Origin: Pseudopedobacter sp965218985
GTDB lineage: Bacteria; Bacteroidota; Bacteroidia; Sphingobacteriales; Sphingobacteriaceae
Length of the DNA stretch: 64,000 bases
Assembly: GCA_965218985.1 (NCBI GenBank)
Contig: CBDCMP010000007.1
Span: 2,798,894-2,862,893 of the forward strand
Direction: 5' to 3'
In this document: positions 9,206-16,090 of the stretch, in pieces
How positions within the stretch are numbered: the stretch's first letter is position 1
Layout: every line of letters starts with the position of its first letter
Program-made: the position numbers and the translations under genes
The notes under the pieces: model-generated
What the model was told of the DNA's origin: nothing
Databases searched by the model: none
The model's input: only the letters and a program-made list of their open reading frames with translations

Positions 9206-9715
9206 TTAGTTGGTATAATTTAAATCGAAGCGACCATCTTTCACCACAACAATATCACCAGCTACATTCTTAGCTTTAAAATTGAAAGTACCAGAAATTA
9301 TATTTAATTGCTTATCATATTTTGTAATGTTGATTTCACCTTCATAAGAAACAAAACGATTACCTGATACTGCATATTGGACACTATTGTCACCTTTAAA
9401 AGGATAAACTCCTTTATCCGAAAGATTTCTTATACCAAAAACAATATTTTCGTTATCTCTCCTTACCCCTATGCTTAAGATATTAAATTGTATGGAAGCC
9501 GTTAAAGGAGAAGAAACATAACTTGTTTTAGGCAACCAAACCTCACCATTTACCAAGCATCCAAAAGTTTGTTTACCAGTTTGTGTTTCAGCAGGCAAAA
9601 CCTCTTCTTTTGTGGTGTCAGAGGTTTTTTTACATTGCATACCTGTAGTAAGCAGAAAGCTAAAGGCTAAAAGGCAAAGGCACAGAGCTGGCAAGTTTAT
9701 TTTTTGTTTTTTCAT
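9206..9715 (-). CDS. Array lipoprotein 2 (DUF6252-like)
   Basis: This 169-residue paralogue has a signal (MKKQKINLPALCLCLLAFSF) unlike the other copies, then TTGMQCKK with the lipidated cysteine and the shared LPAETQTGKQTFGCLVNGE block. The middle (TSYVSSPLTASIQFNIL, RRDNEN) is closely related to lipoprotein 4. The C-terminus (FKAKNVAGDIVVVKDGRF) is identical to lipoprotein 8. Nucleotides around 9190-9310 match 13965-14090 almost exactly, which points to gene conversion or shuffling. A promoter-like TATCTTTA (minus strand) lies at 9754-9761. Confidence 0.85.
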   Translation of the reverse strand: MKKQKINLPALCLCLLAFSFLLTTGMQCKKTSDTTKEEVLPAETQTGKQTFGCLVNGEVWLPKTSYVSSPLTASIQFNILSIGVRRDNENIVFGIRNLSDKGVYPFKGDNSVQYAVSGNRFVSYEGEINITKYDKQLNIISGTFNFKAKNVAGDIVVVKDGRFDLNYTN

Positions 9716-9810
9716 GATGTGTTGTTTTTTAATAAATACGGTAGAATATCAATTAAAGATACAATTTGTTGGAAATTAGTAGATTAAGTTATTGTTAAAA
9801 GATATTTTAA

Positions 9811-10020
9811 ATAGTTGCTATCAGTTAAGGCAGCCTCATCAAAGTTGCCTAAGTTCTTAAATTCTACCACCACATTCTAAGAGCAAACCGGTATTAACAG
9901 TAGAAGTATCCACATGTTGGAATACATAACTAACCCGGTTATAAAAATCATCTGGTGTATTTTGTGCCAAAGACCTAAAGACTAGCATCAAAAAAGAATA
10001 AAAAGTAAAAGTTTTTTCAT
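9811..10020 (-). pseudogene. Decayed 5' stub of a lipase gene (frameshifted)
   Basis: The minus strand from ATG 10020 matches the first 71 codons of the lipase family. One A is missing in the run near 9999, which shifts the frame after about eight codons and gives an early stop. Further changes occur in the EFMNLGN region (near 9865). Homology ends after the codons for LTDSNY, a third junction position among the stubs. No functional product is expected. Confidence 0.8.
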
Positions 10021-10048
10021 AATGATATGATTAGATAAAATTGAAAAT

Positions 10049-10555
10049 TTAGTTGGTATAATTTAAATCAAAGCGACCGTCCTTCACATTTATTATATTC
10101 CCAGCTTTATCCTTGGCATTAAAATTAAAAGTACCTGATATGATATTTAATTGTTTATCATATTTTGTAATAGTTATTAAACCCTCTTCGCACTTATAAT
10201 CAATTTCACCATTACCATATCCATTATCGTCATTTGCTAAACTATAATTATCGGCGGTTTTAAAATTCCTCAAAGTTAAACTAATCGCTTCTTTTCCTTT
10301 AAATGCTCTGATACTTAAGATATCAAATTGAATAGAGGCAGTTAATCCTGGGCGAAGAGATTGACTTTTTGGTAACCATATAACACCATTAACTAAACAT
10401 CCAAAAGTTTGTTTCCCTGTTTGGGTTTCTGCAGGTAAAACTTCTTCTTTTATGGTTTCGGTAGTCTTTTTGCACTGCATACCAGAAAAAAGCAGAAAGC
10501 TAAAGGCCAAAAGCAAAAGACTAAAATTGTAGGATTTAAGATTTATATTTTTCAT
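10049..10555 (-). CDS. Array lipoprotein 3 (DUF6252-like)
   Basis: This 168-residue paralogue has the lipobox region FSGMQCKK (Cys28), the shared LPAETQTGKQTFGCLVNG block, a middle (SLRPGLTASIQF, FKGKEAIS, DNGYGNGEIDYKCEEG) nearly identical to lipoprotein 8, and a C-terminus (NAKDKAGNIINVKDGRF) identical to lipoprotein 4. It is thus a chimera of its neighbours. It starts only 28 bases after the stop of lipoprotein 4 with no lipase stub between, the single place in the array where a stub is absent. It therefore probably shares lipoprotein 4's transcript. Confidence 0.85.
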   Translation of the reverse strand: MKNINLKSYNFSLLLLAFSFLLFSGMQCKKTTETIKEEVLPAETQTGKQTFGCLVNGVIWLPKSQSLRPGLTASIQFDILSIRAFKGKEAISLTLRNFKTADNYSLANDDNGYGNGEIDYKCEEGLITITKYDKQLNIISGTFNFNAKDKAGNIINVKDGRFDLNYTN

Positions 10556-10583
10556 AATGATATGATTAGATAAAATTGAAAAT

Positions 10584-11087
10584 TTAATTGGTATAATTTA
10601 AATCGAAGCGACCGTCTTTCACATTTATTATATTCCCAGCTTTATCCTTGGCATTAAAATTAAAAGTACCTGATATGATATTTAATTGTTTATCATATTT
10701 TGTAATGTTGATTTCCCCATCATAAGTAATAAATGCGTTACCTGAAACAGCATAATTATCATTATTTACTAGGGGAAATATACCTTTATCTGTAAAATTT
10801 CTTATACTAAAGCCCATATTTTCATTATCTCTTCTGACACTAATACTTAATATATCAAATTGTATAGAGGCTGTTAATGGAGAAGAAACATAACTTGTTT
10901 TAGGCAACCAAACCACACCGTTTACTAAACAACCAAAAGTTTGTTTACCTGTTTGAGTTTCTGCTGGCAAAACATCTTCTTTTATCGTTTGAGATGATTT
11001 TTTGCATTGCATACCTGTGGTAAGCAAGAAGCTTAAGGCTAAAAGCGCAAAGCATATTGTTTGAGATTTGAAATTATAATTTTTCAT
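10584..11087 (-). CDS. Array lipoprotein 4 (DUF6252-like)
   Basis: This 167-residue paralogue has LLTTGMQCKK (Cys28), the common LPAETQTGKQTFGCLVNG block, and the TSYVSSPLTASIQF / RRDNEN middle shared with lipoprotein 2. It ends with a C-terminal quarter identical to lipoprotein 3. The promoter-like TATCTTTA on the minus strand lies at 11128-11135, about 40 bases upstream. It is the first gene of a lipoprotein 4-3 pair. Confidence 0.85.
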   Translation of the reverse strand: MKNYNFKSQTICFALLALSFLLTTGMQCKKSSQTIKEDVLPAETQTGKQTFGCLVNGVVWLPKTSYVSSPLTASIQFDILSISVRRDNENMGFSIRNFTDKGIFPLVNNDNYAVSGNAFITYDGEINITKYDKQLNIISGTFNFNAKDKAGNIINVKDGRFDLNYTN

Positions 11088-11149
11088 GTAGTATTAAGTT
11101 TTTAAGATGATACGATGTAAAGGCTTTTAAAGATACAGATAACTGGCTA

Positions 11150-11405
11150 TTAGTATATTAAATTTATGTTAATTATATCAAACAGGCTCACATAATTACT
11201 GTCGGTTAAGGCAATGCCATCAAAATTGCTCAAGTTCATAAATTCTACGCCACAATCTAACAGCAAACCGGTATTAACGGGAGAAGTATCCACATGCTGA
11301 AAGACGTAGCTCACCCGATTGTAAAATGCATCTGGGGTATCTTGTGAAAAGGATTTGAAAATGTAAAGAGTCAGAAAAGAAAATAATAGTAACTGTTTTT
11401 TTCAT
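11150..11405 (-). pseudogene. 5' stub of a lipase gene, frameshifted in a poly-A tract
   Basis: The minus strand from ATG 11405 would encode MKKQLLLFSFLTL and on through YVSL, like the stub at 13098. A run of seven A follows the start codon where the sister stub has six, which throws the frame off after codon 3. At the 3' end the fusion is different (LFDIIN and onwards, stop at 11150). The signal-peptide subtype (IFKSFSQD, DAFYNRV) is shared only with the stub at 13098. Confidence 0.8.
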
Positions 11406-11423
11406 ATTTTAAAATTAAAGAAA

Positions 11424-11930
11424 TTAATTATTGTATAGTAAATCGAATCGTCCTTTAGTCAATCTTATTATTTTTCCATCATTACTTTTACCATTAGCCT
11501 CAAAAGTTCCAGATATAATTTGCTGGTTTTTATCATACCTTTTAATTTCAATGAATCCGTCAGTACATTTGAAATTAACACCGTTAAAATTAAATTCGTT
11601 ATCTTCTGGAATTAGATTGTATTTACTTTCATCCTTTATATTTCTTATACCTATAATAATTGAATTACCAGAATTTCTTGCTAAAATGCTAACTATATCA
11701 AATTGAATAGTTGCGGTTAATCCAGAATATGGAAAGCTACCTTTAGGCAACCAAACCTCACCATTCACTAGGCATCCAAAAGTTTGCTTCCCTGTTTGGG
11801 TTTCTGCAGGTAAAACTTCTTCTTTTATGGTTTCGGTAGTCTTTTTGCACTGCATACCGGTAAAAAGCAGAAAGCAAAAGGCCAAAAGAAAAAAGCTATA
11901 ATTGTAGGGTTTAAAATGTAGATTCTTCAT
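11424..11930 (-). CDS. Array lipoprotein 5 (DUF6252-like)
   Basis: The start is taken at the ATG giving MKNLHFKPYN (11930), matching the paralogues; an upstream in-frame extension to 11969 lacks similarity. The product has 168 residues with FTGMQCKK, LPAETQTGKQTFGCLVNGE, and a middle and C-terminus (GSFPYSGLTATIQFDIV, EANGKSNDGK, RFDLLYNN) identical in protein to lipoprotein 7. The stretch 11424-11760 repeats 13118-13454 with hardly any base difference. Only the signal peptide and its flank differ between the two. It has its own TATCTTTA element at 11971-11978. Confidence 0.85.
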   Translation of the reverse strand: MKNLHFKPYNYSFFLLAFCFLLFTGMQCKKTTETIKEEVLPAETQTGKQTFGCLVNGEVWLPKGSFPYSGLTATIQFDIVSILARNSGNSIIIGIRNIKDESKYNLIPEDNEFNFNGVNFKCTDGFIEIKRYDKNQQIISGTFEANGKSNDGKIIRLTKGRFDLLYNN

Positions 11931-12011
11931 AATGTTAGTGTTTTTTAAAATGATTCGATGTAAAGGCAATTAAAGATACAAATATTTGGCTATTAATATA
12001 TTACGTTATTG

Positions 12012-12248
12012 TTAAATACCTTCACTAAACAGGCTTACATAATTATTTTCGGTTAAGGCAACCCCATCAAAATTGCCTAAGTTCATAAATTCTACGCCAC
12101 AATCTAACAGCAAACCGGTACTAACAGGGGCAGTATCCACATGTTGAAAAACATAACTAACCCGGTTATAAAAATCATCAGATGTATCTTGTGCCAGAGA
12201 CCTAAAAACTAGCATCAAAAAAGAAATAAAAAGGAAAAGTATTTTCAT
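12012..12248 (-). pseudogene. 5' stub of a lipase gene, open frame of 78 codons
   Basis: Read from ATG 12248 (MKILFLFISFLML), the frame encodes a signal peptide and the conserved lipase N-terminus through YVSL (residue 74 of the intact protein), then FSEGI and a stop. The frame is intact. The product would be a secreted peptide of about 58 residues with no catalytic part. Two other stubs (12859, 13706) end in exactly the same FSEGI fusion. It could be debris or a retained small secreted peptide. Confidence 0.75.
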
Positions 12249-12267
12249 AATTATAAGTTTAGAAAAT

Positions 12268-12777
12268 TTAATTAGTGTATGTAACATCGAAACGCCCATC
12301 TTCAATTTTTATAAGATCTCCTTTTTCATTTTTCGCAATAAAAGAAAAAGTTCCTGATAATATATTTAATTGAGAGTCGTATTTTTTAATATTTATAAAT
12401 CCATTAAAACTTTTATAAATGTTCCCTGAAATTGAATATTCAGCTTTGTTTTCACCTACTAATTCATATATTCCTGTTTTAGTCATATTTCTAATTCCAA
12501 AAATAATTCCTTCATCAGTCCTTACAGCACTGAAATTTAAAATATTAAATTGAATAGAGGTACTTATTCTTGGCAAGAATACCCCAGTTTTAGGCAGCCA
12601 AACTTCACCATTTACCAGACAACCAAAAGTTTGTTTACCAGTTTGTGTTTCAGCAGGCAAAACCTCTTCTTTTGTGGTGTCAGAGGTTTTTTTACATTGC
12701 ATACCTGTAGTAAGCAGAAAGCAAAAGGCCAAAAGCAGTAAGCTAAAATTGCTGGATTTAAAATATAGATTCTTCAT
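12268..12777 (-). CDS. Array lipoprotein 6 (DUF6252-like)
   Basis: A 169-residue paralogue with TTGMQCKK and the common LPAETQTGKQTFGCLVNGE block, but a private middle (TGVFLPRISTSIQFNILNF, AVRTDEG, IYKSFNGFINIKKYD). Its C-terminus (IEDGRFDVTYTN) is related to the main group but not identical. Its signal peptide is the same as that of lipoprotein 7. Its upstream promoter-like element is the most degenerate of the set (TACCTTTTA). Confidence 0.85.
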   Translation of the reverse strand: MKNLYFKSSNFSLLLLAFCFLLTTGMQCKKTSDTTKEEVLPAETQTGKQTFGCLVNGEVWLPKTGVFLPRISTSIQFNILNFSAVRTDEGIIFGIRNMTKTGIYELVGENKAEYSISGNIYKSFNGFINIKKYDSQLNILSGTFSFIAKNEKGDLIKIEDGRFDVTYTN

Positions 12778-12858
12778 AATGTATTGTTTTTTTAAGATGA
12801 TACGAAGTTAAGGTATTAAAAGGTACAAATATTTGGCTATTAGTATATTAAGTTTTTA

Positions 12859-13098
12859 TTAAATACCTTCACTAAACAGGCTTACATAATTATTTTCGGT
12901 TAAGGCAACCCCATCAAAATTGCCTAAGTTCATAAATTCTACGCCACAATCGAGCAATAATCCAGTTGTAACGGGTGAGGTGTCCACATGCTGAAAGACA
13001 TAGCTCACCCGATTGTAAAATGCATCTGGGGAATCTTGTGAAAAGGATTTGAAAATGCAAAGAGTCAGAAAAGAAAATAATAGTAACTGTTTTTTCAT
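12859..13098 (-). pseudogene. 5' stub of a lipase gene, open frame of 79 codons
   Basis: From ATG 13098 the frame encodes MKKQLLLFSFLTLCIFKSFSQ, then DSPDAFYNRVSYVFQHVD and on to YVSL, followed by FSEGI and a stop. The signal peptide and first mature residues differ from the intact lipase and from four of the other stubs, so it descends from a distinct lipase allele. The frame is open, but the hydrolase core is absent. Confidence 0.75.
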
Positions 13099-13117
13099 AT
13101 TTTAAAAATTAAAGAAA

Positions 13118-13624
13118 TTAATTATTGTATAGTAAATCGAATCGTCCTTTAGTCAATCTTATTATTTTTCCATCATTACTTTTACCATTAGCCTCAAAAG
13201 TTCCAGATATAATTTGCTGGTTTTTATCATACCTTTTAATTTCAATGAATCCGTCGGTACATTTGAAATTAACACCGTTAAAATTAAATTCGTTATCTTC
13301 TGGAATTAGATTGTATTTACTTTCATCCTTTATATTTCTTATACCTATAATAATTGAATTACCAGAATTTCTTGCTAAAATGCTAACTATATCAAATTGA
13401 ATAGTTGCGGTTAATCCAGAATATGGAAAGCTACCTTTAGGCAACCAAACCTCACCATTCACTAAACAACCAAAAGTTTGTTTACCAGTTTGTGTTTCTG
13501 CTGGTAAAACATCTTCTTTTGTGGTTTCAGAGGTTTTTTTACATTGCATACCCGTGAAAAGCAGAAAGCAAAAGGCCAAAAGCAGTAAGCTAAAATTGCT
13601 GGATTTAAAATATAGATTCTTCAT
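13118..13624 (-). CDS. Array lipoprotein 7 (DUF6252-like)
   Basis: This 168-residue paralogue has the signal peptide of lipoprotein 6 (MKNLYFKSSNFSLLLLAF) joined to a mature part identical to lipoprotein 5. It is thus a visible recombinant with a crossover in or near the region for LPAETQTGKQ. The lipidated cysteine is Cys28. A TATCTTTA element lies at 13665-13672. The near-identity with lipoprotein 5 over some 340 bases means the exchange is recent. Confidence 0.85.
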   Translation of the reverse strand: MKNLYFKSSNFSLLLLAFCFLLFTGMQCKKTSETTKEDVLPAETQTGKQTFGCLVNGEVWLPKGSFPYSGLTATIQFDIVSILARNSGNSIIIGIRNIKDESKYNLIPEDNEFNFNGVNFKCTDGFIEIKRYDKNQQIISGTFEANGKSNDGKIIRLTKGRFDLLYNN

Positions 13625-13705
13625 AATGTTAGTGTTTTTTAAAATGATACGATGTTAAGGCAATTAAAGATACATATAATTGACTACTAGTATATTAAGT
13701 TTTTA

Positions 13706-13942
13706 TTAAATACCTTCACTAAACAGGCTCACATAATTACTGTCGGTTAAGGCAACCCCATCAAAATTGCCTAAGTTCATAAATTCTACGCCACAATCTA
13801 AGAGCAAACCTGTATTAACGGGAGAAGTATCCACATGTTGAAAAACATAACTAACCCGGTTATAAAAATCATCTGGTGTATCTTGTGCCAAAGACCTAAA
13901 GACTAGCATCAAAAAAGGAATAAAAAGTAAAAGTTTTTTCAT
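13706..13942 (-). pseudogene. 5' stub of a lipase gene, open frame of 78 codons
   Basis: From ATG 13942 the frame encodes MKKLLLFIPFLMLVFRSLAQ, DTPDDFYNRVSYVFQHVD and on to DSNYVSL, then the common FSEGI ending and a stop. It follows lipoprotein 8 in the transcription direction, just as the complete lipase follows lipoprotein 1. The frame is open; no catalytic residues remain. Confidence 0.75.
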
Positions 13943-13970
13943 AATGATATGATTAGATAAAATTGAAAAT

Positions 13971-14477
13971 TTAGTTGGTATAATTTAAATCGAAGCGACC
14001 ATCTTTCACCACAACAATATCACCAGCTACATTCTTAGCTTTAAAATTGAAAGTACCAGAAATTATATTTAATTGCTTATCGTATTTTGTTATAGTTATT
14101 AAACCCTCTTCGCACTTATAATCAATTTCACCATTACCATATCCATTATCGTCATTTGCTAAACTATAATTATCGGCGGTTTTAAAATTCCTCACAGTTA
14201 AACTAATCGCTTCTTTTCCTTTAAATGCTCTGATACTTAAGATATCAAATTGAATAGAGGCAGTTAATCCTGGGCGAAGAGATTGACCTTTTGGTAACCA
14301 TATAACACCATTAACTAAACATCCAAAAGTTTGTTTCCCTGTTTGTGTTTCTGCGGGTAAAACATCTTCTTTTATGGTGTCGGTAGTCTTCTTGCACTGC
14401 ATACCGGTAAAAAGCAGAAAGCAAAAGGCCAAAAGAAAAAAGCTATAATTGTAGAGTTTAAAATGTAGATTCTTCAT
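13971..14477 (-). CDS. Array lipoprotein 8 (DUF6252-like), first gene of the array
   Basis: The start is placed at MKNLHFKLYN (14477) by comparison with the paralogues. The protein has 168 residues: FTGMQCKK, LPAETQTGKQTFGCLVNG, the SLRPGLTASIQF / DNGYGNGEIDYKCEEG middle shared with lipoprotein 3, and a C-terminus (KNVAGDIVVVKDGRF) identical to lipoprotein 2. It is the promoter-proximal member of the locus. The IS element begins about 85 bases upstream, inside the array's conserved spacer. Confidence 0.85.
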   Translation of the reverse strand: MKNLHFKLYNYSFFLLAFCFLLFTGMQCKKTTDTIKEDVLPAETQTGKQTFGCLVNGVIWLPKGQSLRPGLTASIQFDILSIRAFKGKEAISLTVRNFKTADNYSLANDDNGYGNGEIDYKCEEGLITITKYDKQLNIISGTFNFKAKNVAGDIVVVKDGRFDLNYTN

Positions 14478-14517
14478 AATGTTAGTGTTTTTTAAAATGA
14501 TTCGATGTAAAGGCAAT

Positions 14518-14525
14518 TAAAGATA
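14518..14525 (-). promoter_or_regulatory. Conserved promoter-like TATCTTTA element of the array (representative)
   Basis: Minus-strand TATCTTTA, close to the Bacteroidota -7 consensus TAnnTTTG, lies about 40 bases before lipoprotein 8. The same octamer lies 38-48 bases before lipoproteins 1 (9020-9027), 2 (9754-9761), 4 (11128-11135), 5 (11971-11978) and 7 (13665-13672). Conservation in spacers that otherwise drift suggests that each copy has its own promoter. No clear -33 element was seen. Confidence 0.4.
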
Positions 14526-14561
14526 CAAATATTTGGCTATTAATATATTACGTTATTGTTT

Positions 14562-15930
14562 CAATAGTTCGTTAACAAATTAAGCGGCAATAGTGCCATA
14601 GTATAATAGTTCTTTGACATGCTTCTGATTTTTAGTCAAGTTAGGGTTAAGCCCGAACATGGTAAAAAAACGTTCAAGCAGTAAAGCGTTGTGGTTCATG
14701 GTTTTAATATCATTCATTGAGAAAGCTTTTCGTTGCTCCCTGGGTATGCTTATCCAATGCACAGCTTTGGCAATATTGATTGCAGAGAGGGCGGCGTTGA
14801 ACTGGAAATGCAATTTATTTTCACTTCTGGCCTGGCAATCGTTCAGCCCGGTATATTGTTTGGCGTCCCGGTAAAGGAACTCAATCTGGAAACGGCTTCT
14901 GCAATAGTGCAGGATACGTTGGGCATCCATCTCCATGTGTGTGCAGAAATAGAGTTTGTAACCCGTTTTCCCTTTACCATTACTGGTTTGCATGTGGACT
15001 ATCCGAACATTTCGTTCAAGCGACACCGAATAAACAAGGGCGGTATGCAGGACCGTGCCATCCTGGGTTTCCACTAAAGTAAAGACATCCTTGTCCAGGT
15101 TGTTTGGGCCTACTTTTGGGCCATGCTCCCTGGGCCTTCCACGTTTACCGGTAGGTTCCCCTGTATGGAGATATTCCAGGTTGGCATCGTCCCGTAAGCG
15201 GCCGATGAAATGAAAACCGCTCTCTAAGATGGCATCCACAAATGAGCGTTTAGAAAACCAGGCATCCGCTACTACAATTGAGGAAAGAGATAATAAAGCT
15301 TCCTTACGCTGGCTGATGAGTTCGGCATAGATGGCTGACAAGGTGCTGTTCTCATCTTCTTTTAAGATGGTCTGGACTGCTTCTAAGTGGAAGCCCGTAT
15401 GATGGTCAATACCAATGGCTGCTATACCCGTAATTTCAAGGCCCCGTTTTGCCTGTCCGGCCTGACCTGACCAAAAGTATCCCAGGCCGGGTGTTTTCTT
15501 GCCTGCCTTAGTGATAAAACTGGGATCGATGGCGATTACATAATGGCCGCTTCCCTGTTCCCTGACCAGCTCTTTGTTAAAAGATAAAAAATCAAATGTC
15601 TTTTCGAATTGCTGGCGATAGCGTTGTTCACTATATTTGCCGTAGCGTTCCAACTGAAGGAAGTTGATCCGCCCTTTAATGCTCAGGAAAAGCATAAAGG
15701 TCTCTAAGAGAAACGTTTGCCTCCATTTATTGACAGTTGATATCTTATTTAACGTGTTGATAATTAATGAGTTGTATAAAGAATTGCCCTTGGTAGTCAT
15801 GCTTGATAGAATCGTTGAATAATCCTATTAATATACTGATTATCAAGGGTTTAATCAAATTATTTCATACTTATTTTTTGTTTATTTTACTGAAAATCAG
15901 AAGTTTATATCAAAGTTTAACGAACCATTG
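14562..15930 (-). mobile_element. IS4-type insertion sequence with terminal inverted repeats
   Basis: The ends are imperfect inverted repeats: CAATAGTTCGTTAAC at 14562-14576, and CAATGGTTCGTTAAA read inward from 15930. One intact transposase gene fills the element. The left flank (ATTACGTTATTGTT) is the array spacer also found at about 12001-12014, so the element sits exactly at the outer edge of the lipoprotein array. The right flank is unrelated. I could not identify a clean target duplication, so the exact borders are uncertain by a few bases. Confidence 0.75.
14580..15800 (-). CDS. IS4-family DDE transposase
   Basis: The 406-residue transposase is apparently complete. IAIDPSFI carries Asp92, VVADAWF carries Asp179, and RFQIEFLYRDAK carries Glu307 with Arg303 and Lys314 in the R(3)E(6)K spacing of the IS4 signature. 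Asp-Asp-Glu residues coordinate the metals for strand transfer. The frame is open from ATG 15800 to a stop just inside the left inverted repeat, so the element may still be active. Its GC content is higher than that of the adjacent array, as expected for a recent arrival. Confidence 0.9.
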   Translation of the reverse strand: MTTKGNSLYNSLIINTLNKISTVNKWRQTFLLETFMLFLSIKGRINFLQLERYGKYSEQRYRQQFEKTFDFLSFNKELVREQGSGHYVIAIDPSFITKAGKKTPGLGYFWSGQAGQAKRGLEITGIAAIGIDHHTGFHLEAVQTILKEDENSTLSAIYAELISQRKEALLSLSSIVVADAWFSKRSFVDAILESGFHFIGRLRDDANLEYLHTGEPTGKRGRPREHGPKVGPNNLDKDVFTLVETQDGTVLHTALVYSVSLERNVRIVHMQTSNGKGKTGYKLYFCTHMEMDAQRILHYCRSRFQIEFLYRDAKQYTGLNDCQARSENKLHFQFNAALSAINIAKAVHWISIPREQRKAFSMNDIKTMNHNALLLERFFTMFGLNPNLTKNQKHVKELLYYGTIAA

Positions 15931-15943
15931 TTTATAAAAGCCG

Positions 15944-15974
15944 AAAAATACCATGCCCTTTTTCTGGTATTTTT
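15944..15974. other. AT-rich perfect hairpin next to the IS right end
   Basis: AAAAATACCA and TGGTATTTTT form a 10-bp perfect stem around an 11-base loop, 13 bases outside the right IS end. No gene ends here on the plus strand. Its role is unknown; it may mark an older insertion scar or act as a transcription barrier. Confidence 0.5.
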
Positions 15975-16043
15975 AGGAGTGCAGGGGTGTGTGGGTTTTG
16001 CAATTACAGGGGTGTTTTTCGGAGAGACAAAGAGACTTTGAAA

Positions 16044-16070
16044 GCAAAAGGGCGATGTGTTTCATCGCCC
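16044..16070 (-). terminator. Rho-independent terminator of the PorE-like gene
   Basis: The perfect stem GGGCGATG / CATCGCCC with a 5-base loop is followed on the minus strand by CTTTTGC. It lies about 20 bases beyond the stop codon at 16091. Confidence 0.8.
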
Positions 16071-16090
16071 TCATTTGCCAGGTTTTATTG

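Larger units (their letters stand above)
8479..14561 (-). repeat. Tandem array of [lipoprotein gene + lipase 5' stub] units
   Basis: In transcription order the locus reads lipoprotein 8-stub, 7-stub, 6-stub, 5-stub, 4-3-stub, 2-stub, 1-complete lipase. Units are roughly 0.7-0.85 kb. Shared parts are the spacer before each lipoprotein (with TATCTTTA on the minus strand), the lipoprotein 5' third, the spacer TTATCTAATCATATCATT before several stubs, and the first 34-74 codons of a lipase. The array is AT-rich relative to bcp and the M23 gene. Confidence 0.85.

Noticed and set aside
11431..11706. Plus-strand 91-codon frame, repeated identically at 13125-13400
   Set aside because: It is the antisense shadow of lipoproteins 5 and 7; the identity reflects the recent exchange between those genes.
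8479..14561. Regular repeats that might suggest a CRISPR array
   Set aside because: Repeat units are 0.7-0.85 kb and protein-coding, with no short identical repeats and no cas genes.
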